From assembly GCF_002250115.1 (NCBI RefSeq), contig NZ_CP019985.1, positions 3,534,001-3,598,000 on the forward strand: a stretch of DNA of 64,000 bases, in the 5' to 3' direction. Origin of the DNA: Shouchella clausii. GTDB taxonomy: Bacteria > Bacillota > Bacilli > Bacillales > Bacillaceae_D. This document shows, one piece after another, positions 37,013 through 45,295 of the stretch. The notes under the pieces were generated by a model. That model had not been told where the DNA came from, ran no database searches, and saw only the letters and a program-made list of their open reading frames with translations. Position numbers and translations under genes: made by a program. Numbering within the stretch: position 1 is the first letter of the stretch; each line of letters opens with the position of its first letter.

Positions 37013-38230
37013 TTGGACCCGCTAGATATTATGATGAACAAGAACCGGGTTATCCCTTTTTTTCTTCCGATCGTAAGTGCAGACAAACAGCAAGTGGTTG
37101 GCTATGAAGTCCAGCCTTATTGGATGGAGGCAAATGAACGGATCAAGTTGAACTGTTTTTTCGAAGATAGAAGCATTCCTAGCGAATACCGCCTCGAACT
37201 AGAAGACGATTTGCAAAAAAAAGCAATTGACTTGTACACTGCCGAAAACGGGAAAAAAATGCTTTACTTCAATTATGATGTCAGGCTATTAAAAAAACAA
37301 GCAGGTCAGATGCTGTTGGACCGGCTGGAATCAATGCAGCAACTTGGCATCCCCTTAAAGCGCGTCATTGTCAACATTTTGTGTGAACATAGCGTTGAAG
37401 AGCTGCTGGAAGTCAAACATACGATGGTCTATATGCAAAGCTTAGGCGTGCAGCTTGCAGTGAATGCCGATTATTCAGCGGCCAACCAACTGGAGTTGTT
37501 CACAAAGCTAAAGCCGAATGTTATTTGCGTCAACTGCTCGTTTCTAGAAGAAAATTTGTTGCCAGGGCTGTATCGAGATGTCCATCAGCCGTTGGCTCTT
37601 TTCGCCCGCAAAATTGGCGCGACCCTTTTGTTTCAAGGGGTTGAAACGTTTGCACAGTTTAATTATGCGTGGCGCAGCGGTGGGCGCTACTACCAAGGCC
37701 CTTATTTCCAACAAGCGACTAAAGGGTTTGTCGACGAAAACAGCTTTAAAGACAAATTAAAAAAAGATATGCATCACTTTATCCACTATGAAAGAGAAAA
37801 AATGAAGGCCCAGTTTACGCTGTCTAACCAATTGTCGCAAACATTAAAACAAGCAATGAAGGACTTGAAACAAGACCAAGGCTACGATGAAATTGTTTTA
37901 AACGTGGCAAAAGCGTTAAATGCTTATACATTCCGCGTCTACATTTGCGATGAAGACGGCATCCAACAATCAGCCAATGCAGAAAAAGATGCAGAAGGAA
38001 ATTGGCTACTTTTGAAAGAAAGCCGCGCTAAAAACTGGAGCTGGCGCCCTTATTTTCTTGAGAACATTGTGCGGATGAATGTAGAGAAAAAAGGGATTTT
38101 ATCGGATTTATATACAGACATTGAACGAGATGAGCAAATCCGAACTTATTCTTATCCGCTTAACGATAAGCTTTATGTTTTTGTTGACATTCCTTATGCA
38201 TTTTTGTTTGAACAAAATGGATTGTTGTAA
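37013..38230 (+). CDS. YkuI-like protein with a degenerate EAL domain
   Basis: 405 residues: an EAL-type barrel (about 1-245) and a PAS-like C-terminal domain with KNWSWRPYFLENIVRMN and RTYSYPLND, as in B. subtilis YkuI. EAL domains break down cyclic di-GMP. Here the first glutamate (GYEVQPY) and asparagine (YFNYD) remain, but the later ligands seem replaced: NILCE for the usual EITE-type glutamates, VNADY for the DN/DD pair, and ICVN for LKID. It is therefore probably a binding or regulatory protein without phosphodiesterase activity. The comparison with YkuI is from memory. TTG start after GGAGAGGTGAT. Confidence 0.8.
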   Translation: MDPLDIMMNKNRVIPFFLPIVSADKQQVVGYEVQPYWMEANERIKLNCFFEDRSIPSEYRLELEDDLQKKAIDLYTAENGKKMLYFNYDVRLLKKQAGQMLLDRLESMQQLGIPLKRVIVNILCEHSVEELLEVKHTMVYMQSLGVQLAVNADYSAANQLELFTKLKPNVICVNCSFLEENLLPGLYRDVHQPLALFARKIGATLLFQGVETFAQFNYAWRSGGRYYQGPYFQQATKGFVDENSFKDKLKKDMHHFIHYEREKMKAQFTLSNQLSQTLKQAMKDLKQDQGYDEIVLNVAKALNAYTFRVYICDEDGIQQSANAEKDAEGNWLLLKESRAKNWSWRPYFLENIVRMNVEKKGILSDLYTDIERDEQIRTYSYPLNDKLYVFVDIPYAFLFEQNGLL

Positions 38231-38270
38231 AGCATCGAGCGGATTAAGTGAGCTTCAGGAAGGAGAAGGA

Positions 38271-38612
38271 ATGAACGTTTCGATAACAGCTGCAGCCCAT
38301 ACTTATTTAAGCGAACGAGGGCATGAAGTCATCCGTATTGCCGCCAAGGATACGTATGAATGTAGCACAATGGTGGAGTACTTTATCCAAGAAGGAATCG
38401 TGGAAGCAGGCGATCAAACTGTTGACGTTGAAGGTCTTACGGTGATTTATAACGAAAAAGCAGAAGCGGAAATGGGGAACGAAATTAAAGTAGACTATGT
38501 ACCATCACAAGGACTAAAGTTAATGGCACCAACAGGAGTGCTTGCCTATGCCCAGCGAGTCCGCTCAAGCTCCATGCCAGCAGAAGGTGGCGGCAGCCGC
38601 TGTGGGCGATAA
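38271..38612 (+). CDS. HesB-like protein of uncertain function
   Basis: 113 residues, ATG after AAGGAGAAGG. The order ITAAAHTYLSERG ... VDVEGLTVIYNEKAEAEMGNEIKVDYVP ... LKLMAP follows the pattern of HesB/IscA-type Fe-S proteins, but the conserved cysteines of IscA are missing. The C-terminal tail SSSMPAEGGGSRCGR carries one cysteine. It may be a YqkB-type relative, or unrelated. It follows the YkuI-like gene by 40 bases. Confidence 0.5.
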   Translation: MNVSITAAAHTYLSERGHEVIRIAAKDTYECSTMVEYFIQEGIVEAGDQTVDVEGLTVIYNEKAEAEMGNEIKVDYVPSQGLKLMAPTGVLAYAQRVRSSSMPAEGGGSRCGR

Positions 38613-38649
38613 GGCATTTGTGCCAGGCAGCACTTTAGCCTGGCACGTG

Positions 38650-38967
38650 CTATCTAGTGAAAAAACTGCTAATTCTTGATACATACGGCGACACTTGCTG
38701 GAATGTTTTTACAAATTTATCGACTGAAGTGGCTGTTCGGGAGAGGTCAAATTTTCCTTCATCGTCTGTAAATGGAGCTGTCCAGATCGACTTCTTTTTA
38801 GGCGCCGCCTGTTGCGGGAATCCACTTTGCTGGAACGGCTGTGGCATTTGGCGATAAGGTCGGCGCTGATATGGGGGATGTTGAAAACCAGGCTGTTGCC
38901 GTTGCAAAAACGCCTGATTGTGGTGGCTCATCTGCTGATGATAGGGACGTCGTGGCGCAGGAAACAT
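38650..38967 (-). CDS. YppG-like proline/glutamine-rich protein
   Basis: 105 residues. The first 60 are rich in Q, P, R, H and Y (RPYHQQMSHHNQAFLQRQQP), and the end SIWTAPFTDDEGKFDLSRTA with VDKFVKTFQQVSPYVS matches the YppG-like domain, often found in spore-coat-associated proteins. ATG at 38967 is 7 bases after AAAGGAGG. It starts 14 bases after hsp20 on the same strand, so the two are probably one operon. Confidence 0.7.
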   Translation of the reverse strand: MFPAPRRPYHQQMSHHNQAFLQRQQPGFQHPPYQRRPYRQMPQPFQQSGFPQQAAPKKKSIWTAPFTDDEGKFDLSRTATSVDKFVKTFQQVSPYVSRISSFFTR

Positions 38968-38981
38968 GGCATAGCCTCCTT

Positions 38982-39404
38982 TCATTTAATCGAAATCGTT
39001 TTCCGCTTTCCTTTAATGACGATGCGGAGCAATCCATTTTCGTAATGGGCATGAATGTCCTCTTCATTAAAAGGAAATGGGACAGGAATTGCGCGCTCGC
39101 TTTTGGAAGAAGCATGTTGTTTGGTGATTAGTTTCGTCTCGTCATCGATTGTCGTGACTTCACTGTTGTGATGAACACGGATAATAAGCGCTTGCCGCAG
39201 CGATTCCAACTCAATTTGCTCTTTTTTGATTCCTGTAAGTTCGGCCTCTATCACAAAACGGTCTGGTTCTTCTTTTATACGTACCGGTATGGAGGGGCCA
39301 AACAATTGTGTTGAAAAGTTCCGAAATGCCGATTGAAAAAACTGATCGATTGACGCCATAAAGTCATGGCCGCCCCCTGGCTTCCGTGGGAAATGTTCAG
39401 ACAT
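38982..39404 (-). CDS. Small heat-shock protein (Hsp20)
   Basis: 140 residues with an alpha-crystallin domain: IPVRIKEEPDRFVIEAELTG, the strand-forming middle, and the closing YENGLLRIVIKGKRK. The final I-x-I type motif (TISIK) fits oligomer contacts. Such proteins hold unfolded proteins and some act in spores. The ATG follows GGAGG by about 7 bases; a longer frame has no better start. No CIRCE or CtsR box is visible in the 67-base divergent gap to the dipeptidase gene. Confidence 0.88.
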   Translation of the reverse strand: MSEHFPRKPGGGHDFMASIDQFFQSAFRNFSTQLFGPSIPVRIKEEPDRFVIEAELTGIKKEQIELESLRQALIIRVHHNSEVTTIDDETKLITKQHASSKSERAIPVPFPFNEEDIHAHYENGLLRIVIKGKRKTISIK

Positions 39405-39471
39405 CATCAAACCTCCATCCCTTTTAACTGCTCTATAATATGAGAGAAGGGAAAGAAAGGTGATTTGAGAC

Positions 39472-40395
39472 ATGAAGATAATTGATACACACTGCGATGC
39501 TCTTTATAAACTGTGGCGTGATGAGGGCAAAGCGTTTGCCGATGACGAAGACATCGCGACAAATGCAGCAAGGTTAAAACAAGGGAATGTGTTTGTTCAG
39601 TTTTTTGCGATTTGGGTGCCATCAACTGTTCCGCAAGAATCAAAATTTCAAGTGGTGCAAAAGCAAATCAATGCATTCTATGAGCGTGTCCTTGCTGTGC
39701 CTAACATGAAGGCGATTCGCTCATTGGATGAAGTTGCTTCCTTAAAAGAGGGGGAAATTGGCGCTGTCCTTGCTTTAGAGGGGATGGATGCCTTAGGAAC
39801 AGATATGGGCAAATTGGAATGGTTGTATGAGAAAGGGGTTTCCTCCATTGGCTTAACATGGAATGACGCCAATTTATGCGCCGATGGTATTGGTGAAATG
39901 CGAGGCGCCGGACTAACCGAATTTGGCAAAAAAGTGATCGCATTGAATAACAAACACCATGTGCTAAATGATGTGTCCCATTTGAGTATTGCTGCTTTTT
40001 GGGATGTCCTTGAATGTTCAAAAAGAACGATTGCCAGCCATTCAAATGCGTATGCTGTTTGCCGTCATCCCCGCAATTTGCACGATGACCAAATCGATGC
40101 ACTAATTGCAAGTGACAGTTTCATTGGCGTCGTGTTCTATCCTACTTTTATAAAAAGCGAGCTGGGCGCTTCTATTCGCGATCTCATTTGTCATATCGAC
40201 CACATAGCAAGCCGGGGCGGGGTCGCCCATATCGGTTTTGGTTCAGACTTCGATGGTATTTCTATTCATGTTGACAAGTTAGAGCACGCTGGCATGTATG
40301 AACATTTAGTGAATGAACTATTAAAACATTATAAGGAAGCGGAAGTCGAAGGGTTTTGCAACAGAAATTTCATTGAAAAAGCAATAGGCGGATAA
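39472..40395 (+). CDS. Membrane (renal) dipeptidase family, M19
   Basis: 307 residues. IIDTHCDAL holds the first zinc ligands (H and D), ALEGMDAL the bridging glutamate, and DVSHLS, ASHSNAYAV and HIGFGSDFDGI the further histidine and aspartate residues. M19 enzymes cleave dipeptides, including those with D-residues. No signal peptide, so probably cytoplasmic. ATG after GAAAGGTG; TATAAT at 39434-39439 is the likely -10. Confidence 0.93.
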   Translation: MKIIDTHCDALYKLWRDEGKAFADDEDIATNAARLKQGNVFVQFFAIWVPSTVPQESKFQVVQKQINAFYERVLAVPNMKAIRSLDEVASLKEGEIGAVLALEGMDALGTDMGKLEWLYEKGVSSIGLTWNDANLCADGIGEMRGAGLTEFGKKVIALNNKHHVLNDVSHLSIAAFWDVLECSKRTIASHSNAYAVCRHPRNLHDDQIDALIASDSFIGVVFYPTFIKSELGASIRDLICHIDHIASRGGVAHIGFGSDFDGISIHVDKLEHAGMYEHLVNELLKHYKEAEVEGFCNRNFIEKAIGG

Positions 40396-40453
40396 AACGT
40401 TGGAAGATATCAACTGCGCTAGTACGAAATTCTCTATTTTTACTGGTCGAGGC

Positions 40454-40481
40454 TAAACCGCTACGAGAGAAGCGCCGATAT
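40454..40481 (+). promoter_or_regulatory. SigD promoter of cheV
   Basis: TAAA (40454-40457), 16-base spacer, GCCGATAT (40474-40481), close to the flagellar/chemotaxis consensus TAAA-N15-GCCGATAT. It lies about 35 bases before cheV. Confidence 0.8.
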
Positions 40482-40514
40482 ATAAGGATGAAGGCTTAGT
40501 TCGGAGGGAATTGT

Positions 40515-41399
40515 ATGGCGCTTAACATGTTTCAAAGGGAAGAGCAACGTTATGACCAGGAGCTTGTTTTGTTTAAAGCAGGGCAATCCACCTATGCATT
40601 AAATGTATTAAAAGTGAAAGAAATTATTCGACCGGTTCCGGTTACGGAATCACCAAACCGACATAGCATTGTTGAGGGCGTCATTCAAGTGCGCGGCCAA
40701 GTAATCCCATTAATCAACTTGTACCGCCTCTTGGAAATTGACGAAAGTGTAACGGTCTATTTTCTTGTAATTGAGATGGGAGAACAATTATTTGCGTTAA
40801 AAACGGGACCTGTCTCCCATGTTCACCGCACCCACTCTAGCACAATCAAACAGCCAGACGCTGTCACAAAAGGAAAAGAAGCTTTTGTGAGCGGGGTGAT
40901 TCCGTTGCCGGACAATGGCGTTGCCTTCTCCCTTGATTTAGAGAAGGTGCTTCACTTTATCCAACCGTCTCACATGCAAGGGGCAATGGCAACGGATGAG
41001 CGCCGTCGCAACTACCCGCTTCTATTAGTAGAAGACTCAAAAACGTTGCGTTCGCTCCTTGTTGATGCATTGAGAGAGGCTGGCTATGAAGACGTTACAA
41101 CATTTGATAATGGAAGGGATGCGTCCCGTTATTTGTCGGATGATGCATGCCCACTATATGAGGCGATCGTTACCGATATAGAAATGCCTTATATGAACGG
41201 CCACGAACTGACGAGGCATTTACGCCAAGACAGTCGCTATCAAGAAACCCCCGTTATTGCGTTCTCTTCGCTAGACAAAGGACTGATGGAACGAAGAGGG
41301 GAAGAAGCTGGCGTAACCGAGCATGTAGCCAAGCCAGACATCCATCAACTCGTCGATGCCCTTGATCGGCAACTACTGGAAAAAAGTGAGTCCGTTTAA
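40515..41399 (+). CDS. cheV: Chemotaxis coupling protein CheV
   Basis: 294 residues: a CheW domain (about 10-155; VEGVIQVRGQVIPLINLYRL) joined to a response-regulator receiver domain (about 170-290) with the phosphorylation aspartate in VTDIEMPYMNG and the lysine in VAKPD. It couples receptors to CheA and helps adaptation. ATG after CGGAGGG. A SigD promoter lies upstream, so it belongs to the motility regulon. The stop codon overlaps that of a tiny gene on the other strand. Confidence 0.95.
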   Translation: MALNMFQREEQRYDQELVLFKAGQSTYALNVLKVKEIIRPVPVTESPNRHSIVEGVIQVRGQVIPLINLYRLLEIDESVTVYFLVIEMGEQLFALKTGPVSHVHRTHSSTIKQPDAVTKGKEAFVSGVIPLPDNGVAFSLDLEKVLHFIQPSHMQGAMATDERRRNYPLLLVEDSKTLRSLLVDALREAGYEDVTTFDNGRDASRYLSDDACPLYEAIVTDIEMPYMNGHELTRHLRQDSRYQETPVIAFSSLDKGLMERRGEEAGVTEHVAKPDIHQLVDALDRQLLEKSESV

Positions 41400-41414
41400 C
41401 GGATTCGCTTTTTT
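41381..41414 (+). terminator. Terminator of cheV
   Basis: AAAAGTGAGTCCG and CGGATTCGCTTTT pair with G-T steps and are followed by T. The stem includes the last cheV codons and lies within the overlap with the tiny gene opposite. Confidence 0.8.
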
Positions 41415-41503
41415 GGTTTTAGTAACTCAAGCTGCTCAGTTGTAATAAGGCCGGCTTTATGGAGGAGGCATGCATAAAGGTAATGATTTTTTTTAACAAA
41501 CAT
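41396..41503 (-). CDS. 35-residue basic protein, convergent with cheV
   Basis: ATG at 41503 is preceded by AAAAGGAGTGACACAGC, an excellent ribosome site. The frame runs 35 codons to TAA at 41398-41396. The product starts MFVKKNHYLYACLLHKAGL and ends in the basic string KPKKRIR. It is positively charged with an aromatic middle; I know no family. Its stop overlaps the cheV stop by 2 bases within the palindrome TTAA. Confidence 0.6.
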   Translation of the reverse strand: MFVKKNHYLYACLLHKAGLITTEQLELLKPKKRIR

Positions 41504-41657
41504 GCTGTGTCACTCCTTTTCAAACAGTTTATTCTCTTGCGCAAAAAAGTTTCTCTAACGCAAAAAAATAGGCTGCTAAAAGCTGGATTTTGGACGGTTA
41601 TCAAAAATCTTGGTATGATAGAAAGACGAAGAAAGACCCTACAAGGAGGCTAACTAG

Positions 41658-41954
41658 ATGGAAATTAAGGTTACGAAACCTGCGATAAATTGGTTTAAAC
41701 AAGAGTTTTCGGAAGCAGAAGAACCTGTCCCGATTCGTTTTTATGGCCGTTATGGTGGCTGTGGATCCTTGCAAAGTGGTTTTTCATTGGGGATGAGCCA
41801 AACGGAACCAACTGAACCGGCTGTCGTTTATGAAGAGGACGGTTTTTTGTTTTTTATTGAAGAACAAGATAGCTGGTATTTTAAAGATCAGCTTGTCCGG
41901 GTGAAATATAGTCGTAAGAAGGACGAAATCGAATTTGAATATGAACAACAGTAG
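41658..41954 (+). CDS. yneR: HesB-like protein YneR
   Basis: 98 residues. The HesB/IscA-like fold is seen in VPIRFYGRYGGCGSLQSGFSLGM and FFIEEQDSWYFKD; only one cysteine of the usual set remains (GGCGS), as in YneR of B. subtilis. It may bind iron or a cluster, but its role is not established. ATG follows AAGGAGG with good spacing. Confidence 0.88.
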   Translation: MEIKVTKPAINWFKQEFSEAEEPVPIRFYGRYGGCGSLQSGFSLGMSQTEPTEPAVVYEEDGFLFFIEEQDSWYFKDQLVRVKYSRKKDEIEFEYEQQ

Positions 41955-42027
41955 GCAATACTAGCAACATTTTAATGGGAAATAATAGAGGATGCCTTCG
42001 TCAAAAGGAAGAAATGGGGAATGAAAA

Positions 42028-42564
42028 TTGGCAATCGAGAAAGCAATGTTTGCAGGAGGTTGTTTTTGGTGCATGGTCCAGCCGTTTGACCAGCTGCCAG
42101 GCATAAAAGCAATTGTATCAGGCTATTCAGGCGGTCATATGAAAAACCCGACTTATGAACAAGTAAAAACGGGCGAAACTGGACATTATGAAGTTGTAGA
42201 GATTACGTATGATTCAGAGCGGTTTCCTTACAGCAAGTTGCTTGAGCTGTACTGGCCGCAAATTGACCCAACGGATGATGGCGGCCAATTCCATGACCGT
42301 GGAAGTCAGTACCGCACGGCTATTTTTTATTATACAGAAGAACAAAAGCAGTTGGCGGAAGCTTCGAAAGCAGAATTAAACAACAGCGGCCGCTTTAACA
42401 AGCCAATTGTCACTGCGATTCTTCCTGCGTCCACGTTTTATCGGGCCGAGGAAGACCATCAAGATTTTTATAAAAAGCAGCCAAAGGCTTATAAACAAGA
42501 CCGGGCGCAAAGCGGAAGAGACGAATTTATTGCAACGAACTGGAAAGAAAACAAACCGAGGTAG
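42028..42564 (+). CDS. msrA: Peptide methionine sulfoxide reductase MsrA
   Basis: 178 residues. Reduces the S-form of methionine sulfoxide in damaged proteins. The active site FAGGCFWC has the catalytic cysteine at residue 12, and GYSGGHMKNPTYEQVKTGETGH and QFHDRGSQYRTAIFY are the family blocks. Start TTG at 42028; the ribosome site (AAATGGGGA) is only fair. It is followed after 17 bases by an esterase gene. There is no fused MsrB domain. Confidence 0.95.
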   Translation: MAIEKAMFAGGCFWCMVQPFDQLPGIKAIVSGYSGGHMKNPTYEQVKTGETGHYEVVEITYDSERFPYSKLLELYWPQIDPTDDGGQFHDRGSQYRTAIFYYTEEQKQLAEASKAELNNSGRFNKPIVTAILPASTFYRAEEDHQDFYKKQPKAYKQDRAQSGRDEFIATNWKENKPR

Positions 42565-42581
42565 CCGGGAAGGAGGCACGC

Positions 42582-43748
42582 ATGGAGAGGTTTTCCAAAT
42601 CTGTTACAAAGGGAGTAGCGTTTTTTGCTTTGACAGCCGTTACGATCAGCTTAATCTCGATTTTTTTTGTGCAAAGCTGGCGCTACACAGAAGCGGGAAA
42701 AGTGCCTCCAAAAACGGCTGTGTTGCTTCACGCCGTCAACAACCGGCTTTTGCCTGAAGGGAAACTGGAAGCGCCTGCCTTTTTAGCAGTCAAGGCGCCG
42801 CCAACGATTGAACGTCACCAAGTCACGATTCCGACTAGGGATGGGGGAGACATTCCAGCAACTGTTTATCAGCCTATCGCTGCTGGGCCACACCCGATCA
42901 TTGTCTACTATCATGGAGGCGCGTTTATGGAAGGGTACGGCGACTTGGATACTCATGACAATATTATCCGTTCGCTTGCAGCCCGAACCGGTGCTATTGT
43001 AGTTGCCCCAGCTTATCGGCTTGCCCCGACTTATGCTTTTCCTACAGCGGTAAACGATAGCTATGATGCCCTTACCTGGGTTTATGAGAATGCAGACGTT
43101 TTAGATGGCGATGGGGATAGGCTTGCAGTGGCTGGCGATAGCGCTGGAGGAAACCTTGCTGCGGCTGTTGCTATCATGTCTGGAGAAGAAGATGGTCCTG
43201 CCTTGTCAGGGCAAGCGCTCCTTTACCCATTGGCTACTTTTGAAGATGCGAAGTTTCCGTCACGTGACATGTATGCAAGCGGCTTTTATTTTTTGTCCCG
43301 TGCGGTTATGGAAATGGCGCAACAATCGTATGCGCCAAACGAAGCGGATTGGGCATCGCCTTACACTTCGCCTCTTAATGCCGAAGACGTGTCGATGATG
43401 CCGAGTACGCTTATTATAACAGGCGAGTTTGATCCGTTACGCGATGAAGGGGAAGCTTTGGCAAAACGTTTGTATAATGAAGGGATCTATGTACAAGCAC
43501 AGCGTTTTAATGGAGTGATGCACGGCTTTATCTCTTTCTATGAAGTGATGGAGCGAGGCGACAAAGGGCTGCAATCAGCAGCCGCTTTTTTGAAAGAGGC
43601 GCTAAACAAGGAATTGCCTGAACCACAAAATAGCCAGCCATTTGCAGTAGAAGTGATCGACGACCGTGATTCTTGGCGAGATGAGGCAGAAGCGTATGTG
43701 ATTGGTGTGTATTTATTGTTTAAGCAAATGATCCGAGCATTTGAATAA
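42582..43748 (+). CDS. Secreted or membrane-anchored esterase (HSL family)
   Basis: 388 residues. After an N-terminal hydrophobic helix (VAFFALTAVTISLISIFFV) comes a hormone-sensitive-lipase-type hydrolase: oxyanion motif YYHGGAF, nucleophile GDSAGGNLAA, acid GEFDPLRDEG and histidine VMHGFISF. It likely acts outside the membrane on short-chain esters. A C-terminal extension of about 50 residues follows the catalytic domain. ATG after GGAAGGAGG, close behind msrA, so the two may be co-transcribed. Confidence 0.9.
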   Translation: MERFSKSVTKGVAFFALTAVTISLISIFFVQSWRYTEAGKVPPKTAVLLHAVNNRLLPEGKLEAPAFLAVKAPPTIERHQVTIPTRDGGDIPATVYQPIAAGPHPIIVYYHGGAFMEGYGDLDTHDNIIRSLAARTGAIVVAPAYRLAPTYAFPTAVNDSYDALTWVYENADVLDGDGDRLAVAGDSAGGNLAAAVAIMSGEEDGPALSGQALLYPLATFEDAKFPSRDMYASGFYFLSRAVMEMAQQSYAPNEADWASPYTSPLNAEDVSMMPSTLIITGEFDPLRDEGEALAKRLYNEGIYVQAQRFNGVMHGFISFYEVMERGDKGLQSAAAFLKEALNKELPEPQNSQPFAVEVIDDRDSWRDEAEAYVIGVYLLFKQMIRAFE

Positions 43749-43778
43749 AAACCAGCCCATATTGCCGGGCTGGTTTTT
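43747..43778. terminator. Two-way terminator after the esterase gene
   Basis: AAAACCAGCCC-N9-GGGCTGGTTTT with A and T runs on both sides; it also ends the zinc-ribbon gene opposite. Confidence 0.9.
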
Positions 43779-44028
43779 ATTGAAACTGATTATTTCGGGC
43801 AAAAGCGACAAATGTGTCTTCAGCCTCGTTTAGCCCACAGGCTCCACATTGGATGCGAATCGATGGGCCTCTGTATGGCATATGGAAGGCATCAAGTGAA
43901 TCTTCGCTGTACGTTTCAACAATTTCACCAGTTTGTGGACTCAATTTGACAGGTTCAACTTGTTGAACGATGCGGTGGAACCTTGTCCGGTTGGTTTTGC
44001 ACTTTGGACATAAATAGGGATCATTCAT
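43777..44028 (-). CDS. Small zinc-ribbon protein
   Basis: 83 residues. CPKC near the N-terminus (DPYLCPKCKTN) and CGAC near the C-terminus (IRIQCGACGLNEAEDTF) make a four-cysteine zinc ribbon. The middle is acidic. Possibly a nucleic-acid-binding or chaperone-like adaptor; the family is not recognised. ATG at 44028 follows AAGGAGTGATAAT; an earlier in-frame ATG lacks a ribosome site. Confidence 0.75.
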   Translation of the reverse strand: MNDPYLCPKCKTNRTRFHRIVQQVEPVKLSPQTGEIVETYSEDSLDAFHMPYRGPSIRIQCGACGLNEAEDTFVAFARNNQFQ

Positions 44029-44099
44029 ATTATCACTCCTTACGTTTAGTATGGACAAAAAAAGGGAAAGGCATGATTGGTAAACAAGAAAAGTTTGGG

Positions 44100-44129
44100 A
44101 AAGTTGTGTCTGCTTCTCAACTTTTTTTT
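44100..44129 (+). terminator. Terminator-like hairpin upstream of qoxA
   Basis: AAAGTTG-N11-CAACTTT followed by five more T. No plus-strand gene lies directly upstream, apart from a possible 40-codon frame starting at 44073. It may belong to a leader or attenuator. Confidence 0.55.
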
Positions 44130-44212
44130 GTCGAATTTATGATAATTGTTGGTAACCGCTTTAATAGCAGAGCATTTTTTAAGCGAAAGTGGTAGGATGG
44201 AGTACAGCTATG

Positions 44213-44241
44213 TTGCTGGTTTCTGCTTCACAAAGTATACA
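44213..44241 (+). promoter_or_regulatory. Promoter of qoxABCD
   Basis: TTGCTG (44213-44218), 17-base spacer, TATACA (44236-44241), about 40 bases before qoxA. A 0A-box-like TTTGTCGAA lies upstream at 44127-44135. Confidence 0.6.
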
Positions 44242-44281
44242 TGCAACAATTAGTTATTTTGCCAAAAGAAAGGTGATTTTA

Positions 44282-45262
44282 TTGCGTACACCATCGAAAG
44301 TCTTTAAATGGTTTGCTCTAGCGATGGTCGGTCTCTTTCTGAGTGGTTGTGGGAATTTGACGGTCCTTGACCCACAAGGTCCTGTAGCGGAACAGCAAAG
44401 CGATTTGATCATGCTATCAATCTGGTTTATGATTTTCATTGTTTTAGTCGTGTTTGTTTTGCTTACAGTCATGATTGTCAAGTACCGTGACCGAGGAAAC
44501 AATGACAATTATGATCCGTCGATTGAGGGCAGCCACAAGTTGGAATTTGTTTGGACGATTATTCCAATTATCATTGTCACCATTCTTTCTGTACCAACTG
44601 TCATAACCATTTATAATTTGGAAGAAGCTCCTGAAGTAGCTGAAGGCAGCGTCCAAGTTGATCCGCTTGTCATTCACGCAACAAGCGTAAACTGGAAATG
44701 GATCTTTAGCTATCCAGAGGAAAATATTGAAACGGTCAACTATGTCAATATCCCTGTTGATCGTCCAGTCCAGTTCAAATTGACTTCAGCAGATTCAATG
44801 GCATCGTTTTGGGTACCGCAGCTTGGTGGACAAAAATACAGCATGTCGGGTATGGAAACAGAATTGTTTTTAATGGCTAATGAACCAGGCACGTACAACG
44901 GCCGTAATGCAAACTTTACAGGCGAAGGGTTCACGGAGCAACGGTTCCTTGTTAATGCCGTAACAGATGAGAGCTATGATTCATGGGTGGAAGAAGTGCA
45001 AGCGGAAGCACCACCATTGTCAGAAGAAGAATACGCACATCTAATGGTTCCAGGTCACGCTGAAGAAATGACATTCTCTTCAACACATCTTGAGTTTGTC
45101 AACCATGCTTATGATCCGACATACGCGCTTGAGAAAAGTGCAGAACTTGGATATGAGCCACTAAATCCGCATTCGAGAGAAGGCAAAGCGTACGAAATGC
45201 CAAAACTGACGCAACCAATTGACACATCAAGAACATATAAAGTGGAATTGGATGATGAGTAA
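44282..45262 (+). CDS. qoxA: Menaquinol oxidase aa3 subunit II
   Basis: 326 residues. The signal peptide ends in a lipobox LSGC, so it is a lipoprotein; two membrane helices follow, and then an outer cupredoxin-like domain. The copper A ligands of cytochrome c oxidases are absent (YNGRNANFTGE stands in their place), which marks a quinol oxidase. DPQGPVAEQQSDL after the lipobox is typical of QoxA. The TTG at 44282 follows AAAGGTGATT. First gene of qoxABCD, the main terminal oxidase in aerobic growth. Confidence 0.95.
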   Translation: MRTPSKVFKWFALAMVGLFLSGCGNLTVLDPQGPVAEQQSDLIMLSIWFMIFIVLVVFVLLTVMIVKYRDRGNNDNYDPSIEGSHKLEFVWTIIPIIIVTILSVPTVITIYNLEEAPEVAEGSVQVDPLVIHATSVNWKWIFSYPEENIETVNYVNIPVDRPVQFKLTSADSMASFWVPQLGGQKYSMSGMETELFLMANEPGTYNGRNANFTGEGFTEQRFLVNAVTDESYDSWVEEVQAEAPPLSEEEYAHLMVPGHAEEMTFSSTHLEFVNHAYDPTYALEKSAELGYEPLNPHSREGKAYEMPKLTQPIDTSRTYKVELDDE

Positions 45263-45295
45263 TGGCGCAAACAACGGAAGAGAGGGGATTTACCG

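Noticed and set aside
41459..41653. 64-codon plus-strand frame before yneR
   Set aside because: It is opposite the 35-residue minus-strand gene, has weak composition, and is in a region that must hold the yneR promoter.
44282..45262. Cytochrome c oxidase subunit II (ctaC)
   Set aside because: Copper A ligands and a haem c motif are missing, and the sequence follows QoxA; it is a quinol oxidase.
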